Shown: positions 26,498 through 35,880 of the stretch, one piece after another
Layout: each line of letters begins with the position of its first letter
How positions within the stretch are numbered: position 1 is the first letter of the stretch
From: Aphanocapsa lilacina HA4352-LM1
GTDB lineage: Bacteria > Cyanobacteriota > Cyanobacteriia > Gloeobacterales > Gloeobacteraceae
NCBI GenBank assembly: GCA_019359725.1
Contig: JAHHGR010000002.1
Span: 62,001 to 126,000, forward strand
Direction of reading: 5' to 3'
DNA length: 64,000 nt
Notes under the pieces: model-generated
Database searches by the model: none
What the model was told of the DNA's origin: nothing
The model's input: the letters and a program-made list of their open reading frames with translations, nothing else
Made by a program: the position numbers and the translations under genes

Positions 26498-26893
26498 ATG
26501 ACGCCCGAGCAGTGGCAACAGCTGAGCGAAATTCTCGGGGACGCCCTGGACTACCAGGGAGCCGAACGGCTTGCCTTTCTCGATAGCTGTAAGCTCGAAG
26601 TGGAACAGCGCCAATTTATTGACCAGTTGCTCGCCATCCACGAGCAGCAGCCGGATTTTTTGAGTGCGCCAATGTTGAGTTTGCTCGCCGGGATCGCAGG
26701 CGAAGCAGCGCCGGTAAGCGCTCCGCTGCGCGCCGGTCAACGCCTGGGAGCCTATCGGGTGGTGTGCGAGTTGGGGCGAGGCGGCATGGGGGTGGTATTT
26801 CTGGCCGAGCGCGCCGACGGTCAGTTCCAAAAACAAGTCTGCATCAAGGTGTTGCAGACCGGTTGGGCAGCAGCGCTGCCGCTTTTAACCTGA
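26498..26893 (+). pseudogene. Ser/Thr protein kinase, N-terminal fragment
   Basis: MTPEQWQQLSEILGDALDY begins a helical leader common in front of bacterial Hanks-type kinases. The kinase domain opens with YRVVCELGRGGMGVVFLAER (glycine loop) and QVCIKVLQ (the ATP-binding Lys). Homology ends about 15 residues later and the frame stops; the catalytic loop, DFG and all downstream domains are absent. The AsmA-like gene starts 77 bases beyond, so a deletion or rearrangement joined the two. Confidence 0.75.
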
Positions 26894-26970
26894 AGCCGGT
26901 ACGATGGCACCCATCGGCAGAGAACCTCGACGGGAAGCGGGGTTATCCAGGGAGAACAAAAAGAGCAACC

Positions 26971-29502
26971 ATGGCCAACGGGGTCGAGCCGGAGGCGGCA
27001 GATAATCAATACCCGGAGGGCACAAACCAAGCCGCCGGGCGCCGGAAGAAGATGTTCTTCGCGTGGTTGCGGCGTCTAGGCGCCGTTTTTGTCGTCCTCG
27101 GACTGCTCGCCGCAGGCACCCTGGCGGTGCTGCCTTTTTTTGTCGAGGACAAAAGCTTCGACGCGCTGGCGCAAAAGGAACTGTCCATTTGGATGCGGCG
27201 GGAGGCGATCCTCGGCCGGGTGCGGCTACGCACCTTCGGTGGCTTCGGCGTCGTGGTAGACGATTTGCAACTGATGGGCAGCGACGGCAATGTCGATCTC
27301 AAGGCCCGCCAGGTGTTTATCGAACTGGATATCTTCGCGCTGATGCTACAGAATCTCAAAGTCCGGCTTGTCGAACTCGACGAAGCGCGCATCGAGCTCA
27401 AACGCAATCGGGACGGCCGCTGGAACTGGGCGGATCTGCAGCCGCTCAACAGGCCTAGCGGCGCCTTAAAGGCGGATCTGACCCGCACGGGACTGCGGCT
27501 CATCGGGGCGAGCGTGGCTGTGACCGACGCCCAACCACAACCGGCTCAGCAATTTTTGATTGCGCCCTTGAGCCTCAAGCTCGACGACCTCGACGAGCGG
27601 ACCTTGCAGGTAAGCGTGCAGGGGGCGGCAGCCGACTACCGGAGTAAACGCATCGCGGATCTAAGCGCCGAGGGCCGACTTCTGCGTCCCTCGGACGGAG
27701 ACTGGCTTTCCATACAAGGAAAATTAAACATACTTTGCCGCAAATTCCGTCCGCGTCTGCTGCGCGGCTACACCCGGCAGATGGCGGGACTGTCGGGGTT
27801 GGCAGGCGTGTACGACTTCGACGGCACCTGGCGCCGGGGTGCCGACAGTCGGGTATCCCTGGAGGGCAAACTCTTCTCGCGGTTGCTCCACTGGCGGTGG
27901 CCCGAGGTGCTGGGCAAAAACATCTGGCAGGTGCGCAACCTGGGCTTCGAAGGGGCCGTTTCGCTGGCGGGTTCCACCGTGGCCATCGAGCGGCTGCGCG
28001 TCAGCACCGAGGGTATCGATGTGCAGTTGGCGGGCACAGTCGTTTCACCGGCCGATCCGAAGGGCAAAGCCTCGGTCGCTGTGAATCTCAAGAGCACCTA
28101 TTTCGACCCGTTCGCCGTGCGCGATAAACTGCCCCTAACTTTGCTGCCCTACGAAGTGCGCGACTGGCTGCCCGGTGGCAGGGGGTCCGGCAAACTGCGG
28201 GCGGAAGTACAGCTGAACGGCCCCTTTGATCGCTACCTGACCACCGGCACGATCGAGGCGGCCAACTTTACCGTTTCCCATCCGAAGTTGCGCAGTGCCG
28301 TCGAGCTGCTCGACGGCAAATTGCTGCTGGCAAAGACGGCCATTTCGATGGGGGGCCTGCGGGTGGGGACACCCGGTCTGGAGGCAACGCTCAGCGGCAC
28401 GGTCAGCCGGCGGCCGGACGGGCCGCTCAAGCTCAAGATCGTCTCCGAGCGCACCGAACTGGCGCCCTTTTCGGCCTTACTCAGCGAACGGCTGGGGCTG
28501 GTGCGGGGCCGCGCCGGGCTGGATCTCGAAATCGCCGGTACGCTCAAAGCGCCCGAGTTGCGGGGATGGGCCGCCCTGGCGGGGGTTTCGCTCAAGCAGT
28601 GGGGTTGGCCGCGGGCGATTGAGGGGCTACGCGGCCGGTTGCTCTTTGAACCGGCCCGCCTCACCCTGGCCGGGTTGAGCGCCCGGGTGGGCGATTCGAC
28701 CGTCGGCATCGACGGTGTGCTCATTGGCTACAGTTTCACCGATACTTTTTCCCGGTTCACCGCGCGCAGCCGCGACCTCGATCTCCAGGCAGCCGGGCCA
28801 ATCCTCTCCTCTAATCTGTTTGGGGAGGCCTTTGGCCGCAATTTTGCTGTGCGCTTTGGAGATCTGGGGGGCCGCGCCGGTATCGACCTGGAGGTCAGCG
28901 GCGGGGCGGCAAAGGGGCGGATTGCTCTTAAAGGGGCGCGCTTTGTGCTTGCGGAGCTAGGTGCGCAGGTAGCGGACACGGGGGGGATGCTGATTTTGGG
29001 CAAGGGGGATCTCACGACGGAGGCGGGACTCGCCGCCCTGGTCAACGGCTCGCCGGTCAGCTTTTTTGGAGAGCCTTCGATGCCGCTCAGCCGGGGGGGC
29101 GGCCCGAACTGCACCGAGCGCACCGGCAGTTTCGAACGCGCCCAGAACCGCGAGCGCCGCCATTGTCGAGCGTTCGAGGAGCAAAGGACCGAAGCTTCCG
29201 GTGAAGAGGCGATGGCTCCCCGGCGCAGCGACTGCCCCTGCAGCCGCGCGAGCGGTTTGTCGTCCCGTTGCCGCACGCGCATCGAAAACAACCTGCGCGA
29301 CAGTTTGCACCTGGTATTCGTCGGCCCCCTGCCCGACAACGTTTGCTCCCGGCGCCTTCCTTTGCGGGAACGGCGGCCCATACCCATCCAGCGACCGCCC
29401 CGCCCGGAGGTGCTTCTGCCCGCCGAGGCACCCATCTCCCCTGAACCTACCGACAACCGTTCAGGCGAAAGCCCGGATTCGGTACCGCCGCAATCCCCTT
29501 AG
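26971..29502 (+). CDS. AsmA-like protein with aberrant C-terminal tail
   Basis: A large envelope protein of the AsmA/bridge-like group, probably involved in lipid or outer-membrane homeostasis. It has one N-terminal membrane helix at about 32-53 (LGAVFVVLGLLAAGTLAVL), followed by the typical repeating beta units (IELDIFALMLQNLKVRLVEL, RNRDGRWNWADLQPL). ATG 26971 is chosen because the frame upstream covers the kinase fragment and linker. After about residue 705 (VSFFGEPSMPL) the sequence changes to Arg/Cys-rich and then Pro-rich low-complexity residues unlike the family, suggesting a lost reading frame or a fused tail. Confidence 0.7.
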   Translation: MANGVEPEAADNQYPEGTNQAAGRRKKMFFAWLRRLGAVFVVLGLLAAGTLAVLPFFVEDKSFDALAQKELSIWMRREAILGRVRLRTFGGFGVVVDDLQLMGSDGNVDLKARQVFIELDIFALMLQNLKVRLVELDEARIELKRNRDGRWNWADLQPLNRPSGALKADLTRTGLRLIGASVAVTDAQPQPAQQFLIAPLSLKLDDLDERTLQVSVQGAAADYRSKRIADLSAEGRLLRPSDGDWLSIQGKLNILCRKFRPRLLRGYTRQMAGLSGLAGVYDFDGTWRRGADSRVSLEGKLFSRLLHWRWPEVLGKNIWQVRNLGFEGAVSLAGSTVAIERLRVSTEGIDVQLAGTVVSPADPKGKASVAVNLKSTYFDPFAVRDKLPLTLLPYEVRDWLPGGRGSGKLRAEVQLNGPFDRYLTTGTIEAANFTVSHPKLRSAVELLDGKLLLAKTAISMGGLRVGTPGLEATLSGTVSRRPDGPLKLKIVSERTELAPFSALLSERLGLVRGRAGLDLEIAGTLKAPELRGWAALAGVSLKQWGWPRAIEGLRGRLLFEPARLTLAGLSARVGDSTVGIDGVLIGYSFTDTFSRFTARSRDLDLQAAGPILSSNLFGEAFGRNFAVRFGDLGGRAGIDLEVSGGAAKGRIALKGARFVLAELGAQVADTGGMLILGKGDLTTEAGLAALVNGSPVSFFGEPSMPLSRGGGPNCTERTGSFERAQNRERRHCRAFEEQRTEASGEEAMAPRRSDCPCSRASGLSSRCRTRIENNLRDSLHLVFVGPLPDNVCSRRLPLRERRPIPIQRPPRPEVLLPAEAPISPEPTDNRSGESPDSVPPQSP

Positions 29503-29566
29503 CAGGGTTGTTTCTTGGCAAGCTCAGCTTTCAATCAAAAAAGAATTCGTTTTACATTTCTTTTTT

Positions 29567-30610
29567 CTACTTCTTGTTGAGATTGCGAGCACTCGAAAAT
29601 AGCGCTCGCATGGTCAACAGGGCGAACACCCCAAGCGCCGCACTTCCCAATGCTGCCGCCGTCGGATAGCGATCGGTCCAATCGAGCAGGCTGGGGATGG
29701 CCAGGTGACTGAAATCACCTTTGGTGCGGTCGTACCCCTCTTCGCTATCCACGGGGTCGAAAACATTGTGGGGAGCGTCTGCAGACTTCAGCTCGTTGGT
29801 GCGTTGTAGATCGAAGGCAACCCACTCTACCAAAGTGTCGACCAACGGCGGCGATAGACGCTGTAACCAATCGAGCACCCGTCCGCTGTCGCCGACAATT
29901 AACTCGCGCACCGGATGCTCCGCTGCGAATAGAACGGCATCCGCCACCAGTTCCGGCTGGTAGTAAGGCGGTACACCGGAAGGTTTGACGCCCAATTTGC
30001 TACGTGCCTTGTTGTAGAAGGGGGTGTTGATCACCGATGGGAGGATGCTGGTGACGCTGATCGGCGCCCTTTCCTGATGCAGTTCGACGCGCAGCGATTC
30101 AAGGAACCCTTCAATCCCGTGTTTGGAAGCCGCATAGGCGCTCATCAGAGGCATTGACCGGCGACCTTCCACTGAAGAGATATGGATAAGAGCGCCACGG
30201 CCTGCACGCCTGAGGTGGGGCAGGGCCACCTTGGCTCCATAGATCTGGCCAAGCAGATTGACTTCAGTGATGCGGCGAAATTCTTCAACAGTAGTATCTT
30301 CGAATAAAGCAATCACAGCCGTTGCCGCCACATGTACCCAGGTATCGAGGCGGCCAAAACGTTCTATCGCCAGAGCGGCCACCCGCGACACCTGTTCAAA
30401 GTCTGCCGCGTCCGCACCGATCGAAACCGCTGGCACGTTCAGATTTTGCAGTTCGGTCAACAAGGAAGAAAGACCTCCTTTGCTGCGGGCCGTTACCACA
30501 AGGCCTGCTACGCCTCTGCGCGCCATAGACAGGGCGGTTGCCCGGCCAATACCGCTTGAAGCGCCAAAGACAACGACAACCTGCTCTTCGAGTGCTTTGA
30601 GATATATCAC
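29567..30610 (-). CDS. Short-chain dehydrogenase/reductase with C-terminal membrane helix
   Basis: Classical SDR core: VVVVFGASSGIGRATA nucleotide loop, the active-site Ser in ISSVEGRRS, SAYAASKHG (Tyr and Lys), and an added C-terminal region of about 100 residues that ends in a hydrophobic helix (ALGSAALGVFALLTM) and a basic tail, so it may be membrane anchored. GTG 30610 is preferred because GAGGA lies four bases upstream; a start at 30655 would add 15 residues ahead of the fold. The substrate is unknown. Confidence 0.85.
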   Translation of the reverse strand: MIYLKALEEQVVVVFGASSGIGRATALSMARRGVAGLVVTARSKGGLSSLLTELQNLNVPAVSIGADAADFEQVSRVAALAIERFGRLDTWVHVAATAVIALFEDTTVEEFRRITEVNLLGQIYGAKVALPHLRRAGRGALIHISSVEGRRSMPLMSAYAASKHGIEGFLESLRVELHQERAPISVTSILPSVINTPFYNKARSKLGVKPSGVPPYYQPELVADAVLFAAEHPVRELIVGDSGRVLDWLQRLSPPLVDTLVEWVAFDLQRTNELKSADAPHNVFDPVDSEEGYDRTKGDFSHLAIPSLLDWTDRYPTAAALGSAALGVFALLTMRALFSSARNLNKK

Positions 30611-30791
30611 ACTTTCCTCAAAAAAATAAAAACTAGGCTTTGGTGAATGGTTCAAAGCCTGGTGGCGGGCCTTAATTCAACACTTCTGATTACCCAGACA
30701 AGCAACGACTTACCTTTCATTTCATTTTCCTCACACTCTCAGCCTGGCAAACCGGCTGTGGAGATAGTTCTTCAGGCGGCGGCGGTTGCCT

Positions 30792-32483
30792 TTAAGTGTC
30801 ACCTCTGGTGGAGGACGTTTGTGCCTCGGAGGGATCTTCGGGGCCTGCCCCTTTGCCGACGATGCCGTACTCGTAGGGTCCGGCTGTAATCACCGGCAAC
30901 TGACCAAAATTTTCGAGTGGCGGCGGCGAAGAAACTGTCCATTCCAGTCCATGGGAGCGCCAGGGGTCGCTCTCAGCCTGAGTGCCGGCAAGCCAACTGA
31001 TAAGCACATTGAGCAGAAACGGCAACGTTGAGATGCCCAGCACCGCCGCCCCGAGCGAAACGATTTGATTGAGGAAAGTGAACTGCGGCAGATACTCCGC
31101 CACCCGGCGCGGCATGCCCAACAGTCCCACCTGGTGCATCGGCAAGAAGGCAAGGTTCAGGCCGATAATGGTCGTCCAGAAGTGGACTTTGCCCAACGTT
31201 TCGTTGAGAAATCGGCCGGTCATCTTCGGAAACCAGTAGTACACCGCGGCGTACAGGCCGAGGACGCTGCCTCCGAACAGCACATAGTGCAGATGGGCGA
31301 CTACAAAGTAGGTGTTGCTCACGTGAATATCCACCGGCACCGAGGCGAGCATCACCCCGGTAACACCCCCCGCCACGAACATACCCACGAAGCCCATCGC
31401 AAAAAGCATCGGCGTGGTGAGCCAAAGCTTACCCCCCCAGATTGTGGCCACCCAGTTGAAGACTTTGATCCCGGTCGGTACGGCGATCGCCATCGAGGTG
31501 ATCATAAAAAACAGTCGCAGCCAGTCCGGGGTGCCGGAGGTGAACATGTGGTGCGCCCAGACCGTAAAACCGATTACCCCGATGGCCACCGTTGAGATGG
31601 CCACCACCCGGTAGCCGAACAGCGGTTTGCGGGCGAAGGTGGGCAGGATCTCCGAGACCGCCCCCATGGCGGGCAGGATCATGATGTAGACAGCCGGGTG
31701 CGAGTAGAACCAGAACATGTGCTGGTAGACCACCGGGTCGCCGCCTCTAGCTGGGTCAAAAAAGCCGGTGCCCAAAGCCAAATCCGACCACAGCAGCACC
31801 ACGGCGGCGGTGAGGATCGGTACCCCCAACAGCGTGATCACCGAAGTGACCAGGGTGTTCCAGATGAAGATCGGCATGCGGAAGAGGGTCATCCCCTCGG
31901 TGCGCATCGCCAGGATCGTGGCGATAAAGTTGACCGCCGCCAAAATCGAGGAGATCCCGAGGATGCCGACACCGATACACCACAGCGACTGGCCGTAGTT
32001 GAAGACCGTCTGCTCGCCCACCTGAATCGCCTGCAGGCTCAACGGCGGATAGGACCACCAGCCTGCCTGGGGCGGGCCGCTCGGGACCAGATAGCACGAC
32101 AGCAGCACCAGTCCCGCCGGCGGAATGAGCCAGAAGCTCGCGGCGTTCAGCCTCGGAAAGGCCATGTCCCGTGCGCCGATCATCAGCGGCACCAGGTAGT
32201 TGCCCAGCCCGGCCGACATCGGGATGATCCACAGGAAAATCATGATCGTGGCGTGCAGGGTGAACAGGCCGTTGTAGGCGTCCTGGCTGACGACGTTCGC
32301 CTCCGGTGTCGCCAGTTCCGCCCGGATGATCATCGCCTGCAGACCGCCTATCAGGTAGAAGGTAAAGGCAGTAACCAGGTACTGGATGCCGATCACCTTG
32401 TGATCGGTGTTGAAGGTGAAGTAGCGCCGCCAATCGCCGGTCGCCCGGTTGGAGCCGGTCTGGGAAGCAGAAACATCGACCAT
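30792..32483 (-). CDS. ctaD: Cytochrome c oxidase subunit I, A2 type
   Basis: Twelve-helix heme-copper oxidase core, 563 residues. Seen are LHATIMIFLWIIPM (low-spin heme His), FWFYSHPAVYIM (CuB His and the cross-linked Tyr), WAHHMFTSG (two CuB His) and AHLHYVLFGG (heme ligands). In the HPEVY position of mitochondrial-type enzymes this one has YSHPAV: the D-channel Glu is replaced, and Tyr-Ser precedes the His. That is the established hallmark of the A2 subgroup. It follows ctaC by 2 bases. No subunit III gene is seen in the window. Confidence 0.95.
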   Translation of the reverse strand: MVDVSASQTGSNRATGDWRRYFTFNTDHKVIGIQYLVTAFTFYLIGGLQAMIIRAELATPEANVVSQDAYNGLFTLHATIMIFLWIIPMSAGLGNYLVPLMIGARDMAFPRLNAASFWLIPPAGLVLLSCYLVPSGPPQAGWWSYPPLSLQAIQVGEQTVFNYGQSLWCIGVGILGISSILAAVNFIATILAMRTEGMTLFRMPIFIWNTLVTSVITLLGVPILTAAVVLLWSDLALGTGFFDPARGGDPVVYQHMFWFYSHPAVYIMILPAMGAVSEILPTFARKPLFGYRVVAISTVAIGVIGFTVWAHHMFTSGTPDWLRLFFMITSMAIAVPTGIKVFNWVATIWGGKLWLTTPMLFAMGFVGMFVAGGVTGVMLASVPVDIHVSNTYFVVAHLHYVLFGGSVLGLYAAVYYWFPKMTGRFLNETLGKVHFWTTIIGLNLAFLPMHQVGLLGMPRRVAEYLPQFTFLNQIVSLGAAVLGISTLPFLLNVLISWLAGTQAESDPWRSHGLEWTVSSPPPLENFGQLPVITAGPYEYGIVGKGAGPEDPSEAQTSSTRGDT

Positions 32484-32485
32484 GG

Positions 32486-33451
32486 TTATTCGGAGCCTCT
32501 GTTGGGCTGTGGTTGGAAGTGTTTGACGAGCTGGGCCGTTTGGGCCGAGCGCAAAGGCGTCAGCAAAGGCGCAGGGTCAACGACGGTCGCCACAGCAGCG
32601 TCGCGCCCCCCGACGGCCACCTGGGTAGTGCGCCACTTCTCAAATTCGGCGGCCGTCTGTACAAACACCGTGGCCCGCATCGCCCCGTGGTACGTGCCGC
32701 ACAGTTGTGTACAATGCAGCACGTACTCGCCCACCCGATCGGGCAAAAGCCGGATCTCCGTAGTCCGGCCGGGGATAATGTCCTGCTTGAGGCGAAATTC
32801 GGGCACCCAGAAGCCGTGAATGACGTCCTTGGCGGTCATCTTCAGCACCACGGGCCGGTTGACCGGCAGGTGCAACTCGGCGGTGGTGAGCCCGCCGCTC
32901 TGGGGGTAGGTAAAAACCCAGGCCCACTGCACCGATTCAACCGCGACGGTGAGTTCCGCCTGCCCTTCCCGTTTGGGACCCAACTCGGGGGAGTCGGTCA
33001 CCTGAGCCACTTCGCGCAACTGCGACTGCGGCCCCAGATGGTGGCTTGCACCGGTCTGGGGATTGCTGCGTATCAGTTTTAGGTACACGTCGTAACTGTA
33101 GACCCCCAGAAACGTCACCAGCACGATGGGCAGGATCGTCCAGAGAATCTCCAATTGCAGGCTGCCCTCGATGGGCGGACCGTCGGAGTAGTCGTCCGGG
33201 GCGCGCTTAAAGGCAAAACCCGAATAAACCAGCAGTGCCACGATGGCCAGGGTGATCATCGTGCCGACGATCGCCAAGAACCGAAATAGCTGGTCTACCG
33301 ACTTGGCCTCCGCCGAACCGGCCAGGGGCAGCAGCCAGTCGATGTTGCCGCCGATCAAAAAAGAGGCCAGGGTGATCACGACAACAGCGACGACGAGCAG
33401 CACCACTTTGAAAATCGTGGAGGCCCGTGGGAGCCGATCGAACCGGTTCAT
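32486..33451 (-). CDS. ctaC: Cytochrome c oxidase subunit II with CuA site
   Basis: A 321-residue subunit with two N-terminal membrane helices (about 14-36 and 62-84) and an extracytoplasmic cupredoxin domain. The CuA motif is intact: CTQLCGTYHGAM gives Cys-x3-Cys-x3-His and the Met ligand, with a conserved aromatic segment WAWVFTYPQSGG. This marks a cytochrome c or cupredoxin oxidase rather than a quinol oxidase. ATG 33451 overlaps the previous stop as ATGA. A start six bases upstream is also possible. Confidence 0.93.
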   Translation of the reverse strand: MNRFDRLPRASTIFKVVLLVVAVVVITLASFLIGGNIDWLLPLAGSAEAKSVDQLFRFLAIVGTMITLAIVALLVYSGFAFKRAPDDYSDGPPIEGSLQLEILWTILPIVLVTFLGVYSYDVYLKLIRSNPQTGASHHLGPQSQLREVAQVTDSPELGPKREGQAELTVAVESVQWAWVFTYPQSGGLTTAELHLPVNRPVVLKMTAKDVIHGFWVPEFRLKQDIIPGRTTEIRLLPDRVGEYVLHCTQLCGTYHGAMRATVFVQTAAEFEKWRTTQVAVGGRDAAVATVVDPAPLLTPLRSAQTAQLVKHFQPQPNRGSE

Positions 33452-34041
33452 CCGCATACCCCTGTAACACGACAACGCTCCGAGAGATCGGCGGCCGGGT
33501 TGCGCAGCAGCTGCACCGCCGTGTTGTGTACACCAAAGTCATTGGCCATCTGGGCACCCAGCTCGCCCTGCACGTACAAAAGGCCGACGGCAATCACCCC
33601 GGTAAGCACGTATCCCCACTGCACTTGGCGCTCCTCGTGCTTGCGCCAAAAGTAGCGCTGAAATCCACGCCAGACGCTCATCAGCACAATCACCGCCAGC
33701 ATAGTCACCCCGCCGACTGCGTGCAGCAATCGGGTCTGTTCAAGGGACAAACCCCAGCGGCTCAGGATATTCGCTTCTGCCGGCGGAATTTCAATCAGCA
33801 AAGTCTCGAATATTCCAAAAGCTACGGTCACAAACGAAATCAGCGCCGCCGCCGCCAGATTCCACCAGCCGATGTCGAACAAACTCGATCGGCCAATGGG
33901 TAAGGTCAGACCGAGGCGCTTGCGAAAATCGTAGAATGCCCCGGCCACATCGAAGAAAACAGCAATGATAAACAGTCCAACCGTGAAGTGCACAAAGGTT
34001 GGATGAAGAGGAACCAGATAAGGCAAATTGTTGAAATCCAT
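33448..34041 (-). CDS. DUF2231-like membrane protein
   Basis: The 197 residues have four membrane helices and the family opening LPYLVPLHPTFVHFTVGLFI, with a conserved His pair in the first helix (HPTFVHF). RLLHAVGG in the third helix adds another His. Paired genes of this type sit beside alternative oxidase genes in several cyanobacteria as I recall; a heme-handling or assembly role is inference. It overlaps ctaC by 4 bases. Unlike its sister it carries a C-terminal extension of about 30 residues ending CRVTGVCG. Confidence 0.8.
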   Translation of the reverse strand: MDFNNLPYLVPLHPTFVHFTVGLFIIAVFFDVAGAFYDFRKRLGLTLPIGRSSLFDIGWWNLAAAALISFVTVAFGIFETLLIEIPPAEANILSRWGLSLEQTRLLHAVGGVTMLAVIVLMSVWRGFQRYFWRKHEERQVQWGYVLTGVIAVGLLYVQGELGAQMANDFGVHNTAVQLLRNPAADLSERCRVTGVCG

Positions 34042-34071
34042 TCCGGCATTCCGCAGATTGTAGTTGTGGAA

Positions 34072-34578
34072 TTACGGCTGGGTGCGGGCCGTCGTAGCTT
34101 CGACCACCGGTTTGACGTGGATACCGTAAGTCCACACCAGTTGTGTCCCAAGGAAAACTTGATAGAACACGGTGCCGACCACCAGCAGCGAGAGACCGAG
34201 GTAAGCAGGGTTGAGCCGATTGGGATCACGATAACGCGCCACACCCCTCCAGGCAGCCATGATCAAGATCAAGGCTCCCAGGGACCATCCGATAATTGTG
34301 TGCCAGGTTAGCACCGGTTGCATGGCATTGGATTGGTGCGCGAGTCCGGCTTCAATCTGACCAAAAATAATGGCACCGATGACGGCGGCACAGGCGACTA
34401 CCAGGTTGTACCACCCAACGTTGTGAAAGCTGGGTTTGCGTCCAAAGTAACCGACAAAGTCAAACAGCACCGAAGCGATCACCGTGGCTATCACAAAGTG
34501 CACAATGATAGGATGTACTGCACTTCCGATGATCTCCGGGTAGGGTAGACCGTATTCGTTAAGCTTGATGTCAAACAT
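34072..34578 (-). CDS. DUF2231-like membrane protein, first gene of the oxidase operon
   Basis: The 168 residues have four membrane helices and the same core as the next gene: GSAVHPIIVHFVIATVIASV, GWYNLVVACAAV, LTWHTIIGWSLGAL. The His residues in helices one and three align with those of the sister, so the pair probably arose by duplication and may form a heterodimer. It is 30 bases ahead of the sister and about 100 bases behind the promoter at 34685-34713. Confidence 0.8.
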   Translation of the reverse strand: MFDIKLNEYGLPYPEIIGSAVHPIIVHFVIATVIASVLFDFVGYFGRKPSFHNVGWYNLVVACAAVIGAIIFGQIEAGLAHQSNAMQPVLTWHTIIGWSLGALILIMAAWRGVARYRDPNRLNPAYLGLSLLVVGTVFYQVFLGTQLVWTYGIHVKPVVEATTARTQP

Positions 34579-34684
34579 AGGATTCTCCGACGATAAGTGC
34601 GCAGAGCACTTGGAACAGTTGTTTCAACAAAACGAGGCTTAAAGCTTTGCTCCATCCAACGAGCCAATCTAATCTATTGAAAGC

Positions 34685-34713
34685 TTTATATTGACATTGT
34701 TTGTATTTGCCAA
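34685..34713 (-). promoter_or_regulatory. Near-consensus promoter of the oxidase operon
   Basis: On the minus strand: TTGGCA (34713-34708), a 17-base AT-rich spacer, then TATAAA (34690-34685). Transcription would start near 34678, leaving a leader of about 100 bases before ATG 34578. Confidence 0.65.
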
Positions 34714-35108
34714 CAATTGCTTTTGAAGCAGGAACCCAATAATGCGACTTGACCCTAGCAGGGTCTGAGAAACTTTGAAATCTATCTTTCGGTAGATCGC
34801 TCGGCAAAATTAAAGCCAGTAGATACTTCACGTCGTTACAGAGCCGGTTGGCAAACCCCCAATTGTGTGGTGGAAAAGCCACACAGGATTTGATGATTTA
34901 TTTTGGTATCACTTATTCCTTTGGCAGCGTTCAATCTTCGGGTATAGCGCTAAACGCCCAAAGTTACACCTTGCGAACTATGGAAGCCTTCACAGACAGG
35001 ATCTACCGTTAGACAGCGAGCCGAGCTATTTCGGAATCGTTCGCGTCCAATGTAATAAATCGACACCTACCGGGAACGGTGCGTACGCAGATCGATGGAG
35101 GCAAGCCG
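34714..35108. other. Remainder of the 530-bp gap before the SRPBCC gene
   Basis: No gene is supported here. The stretch is more AT-rich than its surroundings. It contains a perfect 7-bp hairpin, TGTGTGG with CCACACA and an 8-base loop, at 34864-34885, without a following T run. A ribosome site GGAGG lies at 35097-35101 before the next ATG. Confidence 0.5.
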
Positions 35109-35861
35109 ATGGCAACAAGTGATTCAGTGGGTTCTCGGGCAGGTTTGAGCGGTCCTGGCACCGAAGCGATGAACGTAGGCGGTACAGAAAGGCTGCTTTC
35201 GGTGATCAGCGGCAGTTTGGTGGCCTTTTACGGTCTGTCGCGCAACAATCTGGGCGGCTTTGCCCTGGCGCTGCTGGGGGGAGGCCTGGTTTTGCGGGGC
35301 GTCACGGGCAAATCCATCGTCTACAAAGCGCTCGATATCGACACCGCGCACTCCGGGCGGGGCGACGGGCGCAACCTGCCGGACGAGCGCAACGTCCGGA
35401 TCGCAAAGGCCGTGACTATCAACCGCTCGCCGGAGGATCTTTACCGCTTTTGGCGGGACTTTGAGAATCTGCCTCGCTTTATGGGCCATTTGCAGTCGGT
35501 ACAGATAGTCGACGAGCGGCGTTCGCGGTGGGCTGTAAAGTCTCCGGGCGGCGGCACTGCCGAGTGGCTGGCAGAGATCGTCGAAGAAAAAGAAAACGAG
35601 CGGATAGCCTGGCGATCGCTCGAAGGATCGGATGTTGCAAACGCTGGTTTGGTGCGGTTCAGCCCGGCTCCGGATGGTGGCACGCAGGTGCAGGTGACGA
35701 TCACCTATGAGCCGCCCGCCGGAAAATTGGGCGTGGCCCTGGCCTGGTTCACCGGCGAGGAACCTTCGCAGCAGCTTTACGACGACCTGCGCCGCTTTAA
35801 ACAACTCATGGAAGCGGGCGAAATCGTCTCCACCGACGGCCAACCCACCGGGCAGCGCTAA
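35109..35861 (+). CDS. DUF2892-like plus SRPBCC (coenzyme Q-binding-like) protein
   Basis: A 250-residue fusion. Residues about 20-85 form the small two-helix membrane unit ([37 protein letters not shown]). From about 95 on there is an SRPBCC ligand-binding domain: [52 protein letters not shown] and [10 protein letters not shown]. Such proteins probably bind a hydrophobic ligand at the membrane. It is followed after 19 bases by the zinc dehydrogenase, a pairing that suggests a common operon. Confidence 0.82.
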   Translation: MATSDSVGSRAGLSGPGTEAMNVGGTERLLSVISGSLVAFYGLSRNNLGGFALALLGGGLVLRGVTGKSIVYKALDIDTAHSGRGDGRNLPDERNVRIAKAVTINRSPEDLYRFWRDFENLPRFMGHLQSVQIVDERRSRWAVKSPGGGTAEWLAEIVEEKENERIAWRSLEGSDVANAGLVRFSPAPDGGTQVQVTITYEPPAGKLGVALAWFTGEEPSQQLYDDLRRFKQLMEAGEIVSTDGQPTGQR

Positions 35862-35880
35862 TTTACCCATAGGAGCGACT

